A stretch of 64,000 nucleotides of DNA from Gambelia wislizenii (lineage: Eukaryota; Chordata; Lepidosauria; Squamata; Crotaphytidae), in NCBI GenBank assembly GCA_030847615.1, contig JAUMIR010000004.1:105538001-105602000 (forward strand), written 5' to 3'. Each line of letters starts with the position of its first letter. The first letter of the stretch is position 1. The translations under genes were made by a program, and so were the position numbers. This document shows positions 33,539-44,033 of this stretch, in pieces. The notes beneath the pieces are model-generated. The model was given only the letters and a program-made list of their open reading frames with translations. It ran no database searches and had not been told where the DNA came from.

Positions 33539-33740
33539 GTACCAGATCTCATTACTCTTGGAAACTAAGCAGGGTCACCTCTGGTTGGAACTTGGATGTG
33601 AGATCACCAATGAATACCAAGTGCTGTAGGCTGTATCTTAGGAGAAGGAACTGTCAAAACCACCTCTGATTATCCCTTGCCTATGAAATTCATGGGGTCA
33701 CTGTAACTCAACAGGCAACTTGAAGGCATGCACACAGTAC
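33539..33740 (+). mobile_element. 5S rRNA-derived SINE
   Basis: GGAAACTAAGCAGGGTCACC keeps the 5S A-box. GGAACTTGGATGTGAGATCA is a diverged C-box, followed by ATACCAAGTGCTGTAGGCTG (5S 3' end) and the RTE-like tail ending CAACTTGAAGGCATGCACAC. It lies head-to-head with the preceding minus copy. Confidence 0.85.
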
Positions 33741-34499
33741 TGTAGTACAAAAGTGCCATTTATCTCAAGCACTATAACTTAAAAAAAAAGAGTAAGGAGC
33801 AGGGGATACATTTTTGTACAGATATGTCTCAGAATTAAAAAAAATAAACCCATTCAAGGCTGGGGGGGGGAATGTTGTACGTGGAAACAAGAGTTGCCAG
33901 AAAATAGTCCAGGTAAACAGAAATGTTTTTTGGGTGTCCCGCACTTTCCCCCCCTCCAAACAAACCTCCAAGAACTGCAGAAACACATGTGACAACCTCC
34001 TGACATGTTTTTCCATCTGGAGGATCAAATGGAGCGCCAGTGAGTAACATTTGGCCCTCCAGATATTTTGGCCTACATGCCCCATCAGCTCCACCCTTCA
34101 TGGTCAATGTTAAGGATGCCATCCAGAGCCCCTCTAATATATTGATATGGAAGATAACTTATTTTCATGCATCCTGGAAGACTTGTAAAATCTTACCTTT
34201 TTTCATTGGCCCCCAAAGAAATGAGTCTAGCTAACTCATATATTTTCATATTACTATAATCATTTTGTCTATTTTTGTTACTGTAATTCCATATAACTGT
34301 AGTTTTACTGCCCTCCATGCCACCCCACACAGATAGAACCTATTGTTAGAACATATGCTGAAAAGCAGAAGATAAATGTCTGAAACAGTAAAAGCTATAA
34401 ATTTTAAAAGATCATTATTATTTATTTCAAAGCTTGGGGAAGTTACTCTTTGGGCTGCAAGGTATCTGCAGTGTACCATTATCATAATTTGATACCACT
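33741..34499. other. Mostly unassigned
   Basis: It contains a half of a palindromic MITE at about 34045-34100 (GCCCTCCAGATATTTTGGCC...). Otherwise nothing was recognised. Confidence 0.4.
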
Positions 34500-34697
34500 C
34501 TAGCTGCCAAGACTTCATTCTAGGGAACACTGGGATTTGTAGTTTGGTGAGAAAGAACTTTAAATTCCTTGTAGACATGCATTAGAGTTCTCCAGTGGAG
34601 AATTCTAAGACCGTCAACATTCTGCAGATCTCAGGATTCTACAGGATGAAACCATGGCAGTTAAACTGGTATAATAGTGCAGCATTGACACAGACTG
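34500..34697. mobile_element. Palindromic MITE of the CTGGGATTTGTAG type, damaged
   Basis: CACTGGGATTTGTAGTTTGG on the left and AACCATGGCAGTTAAACTGG on the right correspond to the elements at 30.9 and 46.4 kb. It touches the clan MITE at 34.7 kb. Confidence 0.55.
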
Positions 34698-34698
34698 A

Positions 34699-35262
34699 GG
34701 AGATTATCAGACAGGAACAAAAAAAGTGTCCCTGTCCTGGCACACTAATTAAAAGTTTCACACCTAACTTTCTCATGTGTACAGGGCAGCCCAGGAGTGA
34801 ATGAAGCTCTAATGGAGCTCCTTTTCACTTCCTGGTTTGAAATCCTGCCCATTCTCATGAGAAGACAAGAGCGTGGGAAATTCAAAAATTAAAAGCAAAA
34901 TAAAGTAAAAACAAAAAAGTGACAGTAAGCACACACAAAACTGAATACATTACATGTAACCTGGGGAGGGTACAAAAAGTGTGTCACTTACCTTGCGGTC
35001 CCAATCTCACAGGAACTGTTCTGACAGGGACATCCCACTGACACTGTGATCTCGGCAGCATAACGGGACACCTTTTCAGGCACATGAACCTCCATGACAG
35101 AAATGAAATGGAGGATCCATTGATGGCTTAGCCCGTCAATAAAAAGCAGCACCAGTGGAACAAAAGCATTATGAGAAGGGAACGACATTGTCTGAAAAGG
35201 AAGCCCTTTAGCAATCTCCTGGCATCGTGATAATGCCATATTTAGTGTGTCTGATAATCTCC
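34699..35262 (-). mobile_element. MITE of the GGAG/TTATCAGA clan, long type
   Basis: Perfect termini GGAGATTATCAGACAGG and GTGTCTGATAATCTCC; flanks TGA and TAA. The clan hairpin is at about 35119-35147 (ATTGATGG...CCCGTCAAT). The interior matches 29705-30337. There is no coding frame. Confidence 0.8.
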
Positions 35263-36014
35263 TAAGAGGTGTGACATAACCTAACTATAATAATTAGCCC
35301 AAAGACATTTAGACTAGAAAACTAGGCCCATTTTGCTAGGAATAAGGTTTATTGGACTCAGTGGGAGTTACATCTGAGTAAACAATCATACTGTTAAACA
35401 TAGTGCAAAAGGCAGACATTTCTGTTAACAGCCATTATAGGATTTTGCATTTTAGCCTTCATCAGACAATGATGTAAAAACACATATGTGGTTTGTTTTA
35501 ATCTTGCAGTATTTATCATCTATGATAACACTATAATGGGGTAATGGGAAATGAGATCAATAGTTTATTTTTCTACTTCACTACTTTCCCTTGTTTTTTC
35601 CTTAATGAATTACAGTAAGCTGTTGTATAAAGAGAGCAAAAGGAGAAGAGGAAATTATTTTCAGAAAGAGTTGCCCTATCAGCATGAGTAAATGCGTGCC
35701 TAATGCTGTGGCATCACTAAGGCTGGTGTCACCTCTCCCCACGACGGTGTGACTTAATGTGGTTCAGCCTCTCTGCACACACACACCCAGTACTACCACG
35801 GGCTTAATGTCAACAGCTTTCTATTTGGGGAAAAATGTTTAATTTTTTTTAAAATCCTCATACTGAAGGAACAAGAGTTAAAAAATTTTATCTATAATTT
35901 AGTGTTCATGTAGGAAACAAATAAACTCTGCAAATTTGATTAGCCAGTTGACATCTGACAGCATGACATTAACAATAGAATTCTACATGACACAGAAGAG
36001 AACCAGGATATGTA
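35263..36014. other. Unassigned intergenic DNA
   Basis: A weak interspersed motif (GGACTCAGTGGGAGTTACAT, about 35354-35373) resembles a common squamate repeat. Nothing else was seen. Confidence 0.4.
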
Positions 36015-36304
36015 GGAGATTATCAGACATGGGGGGGGGGAACCATGTCAGAAGATGGCTAGAAGAACAGGAAGTTCAGACATTATCAGATGACAATGTC
36101 CTCCTGCATCCTGGGGGTGTAGTGTGGCCATCATTGAGGCATCCCTTTTAATTTGCAGCTTCTCCCTGTCAATGGAAAACAGAAGCCTTGTCCACGGCTG
36201 CACTATGCCCCTGGAATGCCAGAAGGATGCAGCATGATGTAGTTGGGAATATGCTTTTTTTCTTTTCTTTTTTTTTTTATCTTTCCCCCCATCTGATAAT
36301 CTCC
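36015..36304. mobile_element. MITE of the GGAG/TTATCAGA clan, 300-bp type
   Basis: Termini GGAGATTATCAGACATGG and CCATCTGATAATCTCC. The sub-terminal repeat ATTATCAGATGACAATGT is at 36082, and the hairpin is at about 36145-36179. Flanks GTA and ACA are not a clear duplication. Closest in layout to 12.05 kb. Confidence 0.75.
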
Positions 36305-36444
36305 ACAATTGCCTTGGTAGGCAAAAGCAACTAAAATTTTAACAGCAAAGAACTGAGAATTTGTCTCCCTGTTGATGAAGAGAACTGAAGAGAAATAAAA
36401 ATAAATATGTTCAGCTCTCTCATATTCTCTTTAGCTAATGCTCT

Positions 36445-37600
36445 TGTTACATGCCCTTACACCTCTCCCTTCTTATAGATGCGCGATAATTAATAAGTTG
36501 GCAATAATTGACAGTTCATGTAGGCCCACAGTAGACCAAGTCATCCACAGAAAGTTTCAAATAAAAGTCTCCCCAAGACCTGATGAAGTTGTCTCAGAAA
36601 TTCCCCCAAAACAGACACTCCCAGGACTGATTAAGCAAAGTCCCCTCAGACAGCCATTAGGGAGGAATGTGCTAATCTCCCCTGGATGCACCTGGCAGTG
36701 AGTCATACTCCAAAACAAACAAGTGACCAAAAACAAAACCATTATCTTGCAAAGGTCTTCTTTCACACCTCTGCCTACCCAACATTACAAGATTTCCTCA
36801 AAACCATCAGTCTTAGGACTTTATCAGACGTGACAAAAACCACACCATTAGGACACGGTGATAGCACAAATGGCAGAAATTATCAGACAATATTGTCACT
36901 TACCCATTCCCGCTGCATTGTACTGGTGTGAATGAGGCATCACTTTTTCTTGACACCTTAGCCCGTCAATAAAAAGTGACACTTAATTTGTTTCAAGGTG
37001 ATGCAACAGGAACAAGTGATGAGGACCTCCAACAATTTTGCCTTTTCTGCTATTGCCGCATCCTAAATGATATGGTTTTTTGCCTGTATTTGCCTCATCT
37101 GATAATGTTCTTAATGTTTGAACCATTAGCAACAATTGATGAAGCCAGAGCTTCCATTGTTTAACTCTGGGAAACTCACTCAAACATTGTTCTACACTCA
37201 AAACGCCCCTTAAGGATGTGATATGAGGTATAAATATTACCCTCAAATCATAGCCATGTGTGCACAGCTCCATATACCTTGCCACTCTGTCTGCCTGCTG
37301 CATGACCCTCAGAATTGAACCTTTGCCCTATGAACCTCTGTTCTCCAGACAGGAAACATATAGCCCATCATTCCCAAAATCTATTCCTCTATCCAAATAC
37401 TTCCTCCTAATTCTCTACTAACCTTGTGTAATTGCTTGAAGCATCAGTTCATGTGTGAGTGGTCCTGTGATTATTTGCCAATAAAAACATTTTTATTTCA
37501 TTTTGGCTTGGAGTCTCATCAGTTAATACTGGTATACACAGGTGTAAAGATCCTGCCAGTTAACCAACCTCTTGAAGCCATATTTTGAGCTAATTAAAAT
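36445..37600 (+). mobile_element. LTR of an old endogenous retroelement, split by a MITE
   Basis: It starts TGTTACATGCCCTTACACC. It has a TATA box (GAGGTATAAATATTACC, about 37226) and a polyadenylation signal (CCAATAAAAACATTTTTATT, about 37480), then CTGGTATACACAGGTG. Each landmark matches the minus-strand LTR at 6.8-7.7 kb in order and spacing once the 295-bp MITE is subtracted. The right end is approximate. No primer site or internal genes are evident, so it may be a solo LTR. Confidence 0.6.
36816..37110. mobile_element. MITE of the GGAC/TTTATCAGA clan, 300-bp type
   Basis: Termini GGACTTTATCAGACGTG and CTCATCTGATAATGTTC; perfect TTA on both sides (36813-36815, 37111-37113). Hairpin at 36942-36976 (TCTTGACACC...CCGTCAATAA). 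Inserted in an LTR, and the closest relative of the element at 18.1-19.5 kb. Confidence 0.85.
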
Positions 37601-39287
37601 GACCCAATTAATATCATAATTTGAGTGTCACAAGTGTCATGCACAATTCAAGTAACATTGTTACAATTATTCTTTTGGGGAGTGTGTCTTAGTTTTATTT
37701 TTCTGCTTCAGTTCAAATACCTGACTACACTCAAAAATGCCTGTGTGACATCTGGAATGACAACTGAAGCAAAAATTCAGCAAGAGAATGAGAGAGAGAG
37801 AGAGAGAGCGCAGTAACTTGAGCGGGATCATGTCAGGCTTTTGATTTTATTTTATTTTTTGAAAAGTACACATGGAGTCACTATTTTCAAAACTATTCTG
37901 ATTACAAAAATCCTTTGGTGAAATCAAAATTTTAGCATATTCTGCCATTCTTTAATACATTTCTAAAGAATATTAGCCTGAAAGTTTCAAAGTCCACTAT
38001 CTATGATGCAACCAGTTGATCATTAAGCAAACTGTTTCAGAATCAACAACTTACTGACAGACACAGCATTGTGTCAGTAAGGCATAGTGCACAGGATGCT
38101 TTGTAATATGTTGAATTAAGCCCAGACTCCACTAAGTTGCTGGATATAAGTTCCATGTACTCGGCAACATACAGGGTAAACGGTTTCCAGTAGATATATC
38201 TATTCTTGTGTAGTTTATCACAAGCAGATGGCATGGCCATTTGTTCTGGCTTGGCTTTGTCCTTTTAGAAATGATTTATGGGTGCAATTGTGTCTTTATT
38301 CAATAACAATTAACGCAGGGAAATCTTTCAATAAAGTAAATGTGTATGTGTAAGCACTGCATGACTTTAATTAATAGTTCCTGACTTAAGAAATCAGGAG
38401 CAGCTAAGGGTGTGGAATAGGATGAAATTTAGGGATAAAATGAAATGACCACACTTTGTAGGATTTGGCACAGCCTAGGGCATGGATCTGGACATCAGCC
38501 AGCCCATCTGTTAGCTGATGCCCCTCCAACCCTGCCTGCTGGGGAAACCAGCTTGGGATGTTAGGATCAGGATATTATGGGGACCCCTTCTTCAGTAACA
38601 GATTCTGGCACCCACTAAAGATGGATTCAGTCTAATATCAGTAGTGCTTCACAGCAAAAAGCTGTGATGAGAAAAAAAAAACCCACCATGTGTCTCCATT
38701 GTGTAAAATAAAGAGCAGGCTGGCTGTCATGAAGAAGGGAAAACCCCAAAAGCAAGAGGCTCAAAGTGTGGGGTAAAATTCCTTTCCAGGCCCATTAACT
38801 GCTAGCTAATTGATGTCCATGAAAAGCCTGGATGATCATAGAGATCAGGCAGGTGGGGAGGTTAGGTAACAAAATGAAGTCGAGGGCTGAGTGGTGGCCC
38901 AATTTAATCTACAGCAGTTAAATGGCCTGAAAACATTCAGTTCCAGATCCATTTCTGGCAGTCTATCCCCTACCACCAAATAGGACTACTGATTTGCTGT
39001 CCTTGGCTTCCTAGCATGCTGCATGGCAATGCAGATGTGAAGGGGGACACTGCCAGGCTCAAAGATGTGCTCAACCTCCATACATGCTCCATGGAACAAA
39101 CTGGGGGTCCCTAGGTAAGGGAAACAGGAAGACAAAACTGCCAGTCCTAAATTATGAAATGTCCATTAATCACAAAAAGTCACAATCATGTAACAATAGT
39201 AAAGAAGTTTGTTAACTTTACACTCTTTTATAACAAAGCTATCATTATTCAAGGTGAATAGTTTTCAGCTTTCTATCACTGTTTTTG
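37601..39287. other. Unassigned intergenic DNA
   Basis: Contains an (AG)n run at about 37788-37808. No gene or repeat family was recognised. Confidence 0.5.
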
Positions 39288-39745
39288 TTGTTGTTGTTGC
39301 TGTGTGTTTCAAGTCATTTCCAACATATGGCCACCCTACAGTGAACCCATCACAGGGTTTTCTTGGCAAGATTTGTTCAGAGAGAGTTGTGTTTGCCTTC
39401 CTCTGAGGCTAATAGTGTGTGACTTGCTCAAGGTCACCCAATGGATATCCACGGCTGAGCAGGGCTTCAAACCCTGGTTTCCAGAGTCATAGTCCTAAGA
39501 CTTTATCACACTACCCTGTTATAGTGCTATTATTCCACATTAACTGCTGTGGCTGCCTCCTTTGGAGTTCTGGGGTTAGTAGTTTAGTGAGGCCTAAGAG
39601 CTCTCTGGCTAAGAATTCTAAATGCCCCTCCCTAAACTGCAAATCCCAGGATTACACAGGAGATAGCCAGAGCAGATAAAGTGGAATAATAGCACTATAA
39701 CAGTGTAGTGTGATAATCTACACTCAAGCCACTACACCATGCATT
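39288..39745 (-). mobile_element. tRNA/RTE-tail SINE split by a MITE
   Basis: Tail (TTGCTGTGTGTTTCAAGTCA) and body (GGTCACCCAATGGATATCCA) lie at 39288-39498. The tRNA head (ACTCAAGCCACTACACCAT) continues at about 39721. The intervening 220 bp is a clan MITE. Confidence 0.85.
39499..39718. mobile_element. Palindromic MITE of the TTTATCACACTAC type
   Basis: GACTTTATCACACTACCCTG and CAGTGTAGTGTGATAATC are inverted termini. Almost the whole 220 bp folds back. Flanks TAA and TAC. The arms contain GGAATAATAGCACTATAAC and an AACTGCAAATCCCAGG core. Same type as 43.4 kb and the nested element at 18.2 kb. Confidence 0.8.
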
Positions 39746-39949
39746 TTATAAAGCCTGAAAAATCTATTTGTTGTAAAATCAAGACAACTTATCCTAACAA
39801 TGGGAAATTTGGCATCTGTGGGACTGTTTCCACAAAGTCTTATGAACATGACTGAATTGGAAAAGTGTACTGGAAGGCAGATGTTCCAAATTTGCCATAG
39901 TTTTCATGCCCACCAAAATCAGTTTTAAATCAATTATGTCTCTAAGTCA

Positions 39950-40085
39950 GGAGCAGCCAACTTGTGTCTCTCCAGATGCTATAGGTTTGGGGCTTCCATC
40001 AGCCCTTGCCAGCATGGGACCTTGGTGAGAAATGCTGGGAGTTGCAGCCCAACAGTATATGGGAGGCCACACTTGCCTATACCTG
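39950..40085. mobile_element. Palindromic MITE of the CTCCAGATG/TGGGAGTTG type
   Basis: GTCTCTCCAGATGCTATAGG...CCATCAGCCC and its inverted counterpart TGCTGGGAGTTGCAGCCCAA fold around CAGCATGGGACC. Partial relatives lie at 34.05 and 62.65 kb. Confidence 0.5.
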
Positions 40086-40417
40086 ATCTAAGGCCAACAA
40101 GGGCAATTCCATCTGACATACAGAACCTCCACTATTTCCAGAAGAAAAATGGGTGTCACCATAAAAGGAAGATAAAACACTCTTTCTTTCTGTAAAGAGG
40201 GGAATGGAGGGAATTTCACTTCAAGGGCAGGACTGGGGAACTGTCATCATAATGTCTCCTTTCCTAAAACAACAATTCATTGACTCAGTGTACACAGCTA
40301 GACCTCTCCATCTGACCTCCATTACTGCTGTAGGGTCTGTCATGATGGAGTTCCATCATGTTGCCACAAGGTACAACTCCCATCATTCTGCTTGAGAACT
40401 ATAACTCTCTTTGTTTG

Positions 40418-41176
40418 TAAACAGATTGTCTTGCCAGCATAGTATCAGGTAAGAAAAGGGTTAATGGGAAGGGGCCCAAGCACCACCTTCACAGAGCTAA
40501 TGAGAGGACATCATTAACATAATACCATGTGACTAGACTGACCAATTACAGCTTTAAGCCCGGGAAATCTGGAGAGGTTTTAATTGCTTTTGTTTGAGAC
40601 CAGTGAGTGAGATGAGTGGGATTTGGAGAAAGAGATTCTGGAAAATGTGAAGGAACAAAGACTGCTATGCTGGTAGAGCACAGCCATTCCATCTCTGGCT
40701 TTTGCTTCCAGCTGCCTGGACAAGATCTCAACTGCAAGTATTTAGTAGAGATTAGGGTCTGTTTAGTTGCGTTAGGGAATTCTTTTTAATTTCTTTACTT
40801 TGGTTGAATGTAGCTAAATTAGTAACTGAATGTAACCTGAGTAATGTAATGCTTTGATCTTGATACTCTGTATTGCTATCACTTTAAGCCTGCCTGCCTG
40901 AGGTAGGGGAGAATCCTGCCTCATGTGAGACTGCATGACTACTTCTCTTGAATAAAGTAAACTTCTATCTTCCTATGCTGATGCTGACCACGTGCCTTAC
41001 TCTTGACTATGCTACTGTGAACCTCCTCTGGGGTTAGGAGGAGGGAGTTAGTTGATTCTATAGTGGCAAGGAGTGCCACTGATTAACATAGACTACGCAC
41101 AACTTCCCACTGCGTTGTGTGTGAAAAAGGGGGGTCCCAAGGGGGAAATAAGCCCCCCCAGTTGAAACCCAGTGGG
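40418..41176 (+). mobile_element. Probable LTR, second family
   Basis: A TG-start candidate at about 40418 and a polyadenylation signal in CTTGAATAAAGTAAACTTCT (about 40947) precede a primer-binding-site-like sequence at 41177. It is not alignable to the other LTR family. The left boundary is a guess and no TATA box was identified with confidence. Confidence 0.45.
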
Positions 41177-41196
41177 TGGTGGCAGATCGATGGTTT
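41177..41196 (+). promoter_or_regulatory. Primer-binding-site-like sequence, initiator Met tRNA type
   Basis: TGGTGGCAGATCGATGGTTT resembles the complement of initiator methionine tRNA (TGGTAGCAGAGGATGG...). It is positioned after the presumed LTR. A non-coding leader-like stretch follows to about 41330. Confidence 0.4.
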
Positions 41197-42589
41197 TTGG
41201 GGTTTGTAGGAGGATCCTGGGGTGAGGACACTCAGTTCTAACCCTACAGAGAGAGGGCTAACCTGGAGCTCCTAGGAAGGAAACTCAGGTTTGAGCCCCT
41301 GACAGGGTCCACTGATGTTTCTGATCATGTCTGCCCACACACCTGACAGACATGCTTAATTCCTGCTTTCTTGTCCCAAAGGATTCTCAGTTCTACAGTA
41401 TGTTCCTTTTCTTGTAGGCAGAAATGTTGGTGCCAAGCAGTTCATAAGCATCCAAATGAATGTCTGGATGCCATATATGAGTAATGGTCAGTTCCTCCAG
41501 CCAGTCAGGGCACTGAAGGACTACATGAAGAAATAGGTGGCAAGCAAGATGTCCACAGCTGAGAGTGAGAATATGAGAGAAGACAAAGGAGCAAACACCA
41601 TCAGCCATATGCCAAGTGTTTCAAAATATTCACTGTGTTGGAAACTATGATGAAGTGAAAATTTCCATCTCAGGGCCTTTAAGAAATCCAAGGAGCTAAG
41701 AAAGTTGCACTTGACTCTAAGGGGGGGCAGCCTAAATTAGACTGACTAATTGGTATTTTTATATACATTTTGTGTGTTCAGTTTTGTACAAATGCATCCA
41801 TTCATTGACAGTGTCTTTGTGCACATTTTAGAACTGTTCACTTTCTTTGTGCTTTCAAATGTGCATATCATGGGGCACATTTTCTTTCTTTCTTTTGTGG
41901 AATGCACTGCAAGCTCAGAAATGTATTGATCTCTGATTTCAAATTCCACTGAACTCCACATTTAGGTCAAATTTCTTGTCCATCTCTGTAGTACATGATT
42001 TTCTGGTCTCCGCCCTACATGAGTTGTAATTTGATTTAGATATTACTGTAAAATAAATTATGAACACTACCTACAGTACATGATGCACAAACTGATTGGA
42101 TTTCTTGACATCCTTCCTTCCAAAAAATAGTGCTTGAAGAAAGTAGAGACACCAACACTGCTACAAAATCAAGTTCATAGCAAGACATGAAGGCAAAGAT
42201 GGGGACGCTATTACAAGCAGTGCACTGGGTTTAACTGGTTTGTGGTGGGGGAGGGAGCTCTCCCAAGTACTAACTCTCTGCAGGAACTTACAGGCTAAAG
42301 GTTTTAAAAATGGACAATGACTCCGAGTGAAAGAAACTGGTCAAAGACAAGCTGATTTTGCAGCAAAAATAATTATTTCTTTATTAAACAGACAGAAAAA
42401 GTTAGGAGTAGAAACCAATAGAAGTCTATATGCAATACAAGCTGTTTATAAGCTGTTCCTCAAAGGGGTCGGTTACACGACCACTTTTAATGCGGAAAAT
42501 GCCAGGTTACCTCAATTTTGGTTCTGAGCCGAGCAGTTTACATGATTCTGGCCACTCTGATGAATTATGAGAAGTATGCAATTTTGCAG
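41197..42589. other. Unassigned; leader then intergenic DNA
   Basis: No gag or pol remnant was recognised after the presumed primer site. Nothing else could be identified. Confidence 0.4.
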
Positions 42590-42965
42590 TTCACATGGGG
42601 GAGGCATGGCCTCAGTGGCGCTGGCTTCTGGGGCAAACAGGGAGGGGGAGGACAAGGGATGTGGAGCTCCAGCAGCAGACAGTCCCATTACCTGCCTGTC
42701 TGCCATTGCAGCCTCTTCCTCCTCTTCCCCATTCGCTGGCTTCTGGGGCGAAGGGGGAGGGGGCAAGGGAGGAGGAGGCTCCAGTGGTGAACAGGCAGCT
42801 GCTGGGATGAACAGGATGGGGGGGGCAAGGGAAGAAGAGGCTGCAGCATCCCTCACTCTCTGCAAATCTGCTCCCCGTGAAGGAGCATGGAGGCTGATCT
42901 TCTACAAGGGGTATTCCCTCCCTCTCTCTCTCCCTTTGCATCCCTTGCAAGCCCGCCCCCTCTGA
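42590..42965. repeat. GC-rich, G-run-rich patch with internal repeats
   Basis: It is strikingly GC-rich against AT-rich flanks. The block CGCTGGCTTCTGGGGC followed by a GGGAGGGGG run occurs at about 42617 and again at about 42734. A third related G-run is near 42808. ORFs on both strands are compositional. It could be the interior of a DNA transposon; no termini were found. Confidence 0.5.
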
Positions 42966-43358
42966 GCTCCAACAAATCACAGCTCAGCTCTGCTGTGAAC
43001 CTGTTTCAGGAAGAATGCTGATAGATCACACAGCCTTTTGCGAATAGGTAGTTCACACCACCTATTGTGCGCATTTTTGTGAACTTTATCCAAAAAGTTG
43101 GAGAAAGTAGCAAAAGCTTTTACCTCACCACTTAAGGGGGAGGGTTTGGTCCCCCTCCTTCTGAATTGGGTGACTTTGAATCGAAACATGTGGGAAATAA
43201 TAGGTGTTTGGGTGAATTCTTAGAGGATTTATATTGCCATTTAAATGACCCCAAAGTTAAAAAGGGGGGGGGGACAGCATGGATGCTAACATCCTACTCC
43301 TGGCCAGTCTAAGTGGGGGCTAGAGGGGTGTAGCTGAGCTTAAAGGTCTACCGTCTAA
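42966..43358. other. Unassigned intergenic DNA
   Basis: AT-richer DNA after the GC patch, with short G runs (about 43264). Nothing recognised. Confidence 0.4.
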
Positions 43359-43865
43359 GAGATTTTCAGACTACACTGTTATAGTGTTACTATTCCACTT
43401 TAACTGCTCTGGCTTCCTCCTGTGAAATTCTGGGGTTTGTAGTTCGGTCCTCTGGGAGGAATCTGTTACAGCCTATGAAAACAAGGCTGTCGGTGACCTC
43501 CCAGAGGGCCTTCTCTGCTGCTGCTCCCAGATTATGGAATGGCCTGCCGGACGAGATCCGTCTTATTACCACCTTAGACAGCTTTAAAAAAGCTGTCAAG
43601 ACGGATCTTTTCCGGCAGGCCTTTCCTGAATAATTATCCCGGCCCAAGACTCAGCTGCCCTTTATAGGCTACGATTGTATGTTTTTAATTTTTTTTTTAA
43701 TTTTTTTTTCTTCTAATTTATATATATTTTAATTAATGCATGTTTTTAATCCTTTGCAGTTTAATATTATTTTAAGGGGTGGGTGGGCTAGGGTATTGTG
43801 AGTATGGGGTTTTTATATTGTAAGCCGCCCCGATTGCGTTGCAGAGGGGCGGGATATAAATAAAA

Positions 43866-43897
<32 letters not shown>

Positions 43898-44030
43898 GTG
43901 AGGCCTAAGATCTCTAGCTGAGAGTTGTAAATGCCCCTCCCTAAACTGCAAATCCCAGGATTCAACAGGAGGCAGCCATAGCAAATAAAGTGGAATAGTA
44001 ACACTATAACAGTGTTGTCTGAAAATCTCC
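43359..44030. mobile_element. Palindromic MITE of the clan, split by L2
   Basis: GAGATTTTCAGACTACACTG and CAGTGTTGTCTGAAAATCTCC are the inverted termini, flanked by TAA on both sides (43356-43358, 44031-44033). Removing the L2 at 43445-43896 restores a foldback of about 220 bp like 39499-39718. Confidence 0.85.
43445..43896 (+). mobile_element. L2-like LINE 3' end
   Basis: The plus strand encodes the L2 ORF2 C-terminus: AFSAAAPRLWNGLPDEI followed by a SFKKAVKTDLFRQAF block and a stop. The 3' tail is TTGTAAGCCGCCCCGATTGC...GGGCGGGATATAAATAAA, with an (ATT)n end. It inserted in the MITE at an AGTT/AGTG point. Confidence 0.85.
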
Positions 44031-44033
44031 TAA

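Noticed and set aside
33539..33640. Functional 5S rRNA gene
   Set aside because: Diverged internal promoter, RTE-like tail and truncated relatives show it is a 5S-derived SINE.
42512..42980. Four overlapping ORFs of 70-132 codons on both strands
   Set aside because: They follow from the GC-rich, stop-poor patch rather than from coding selection.
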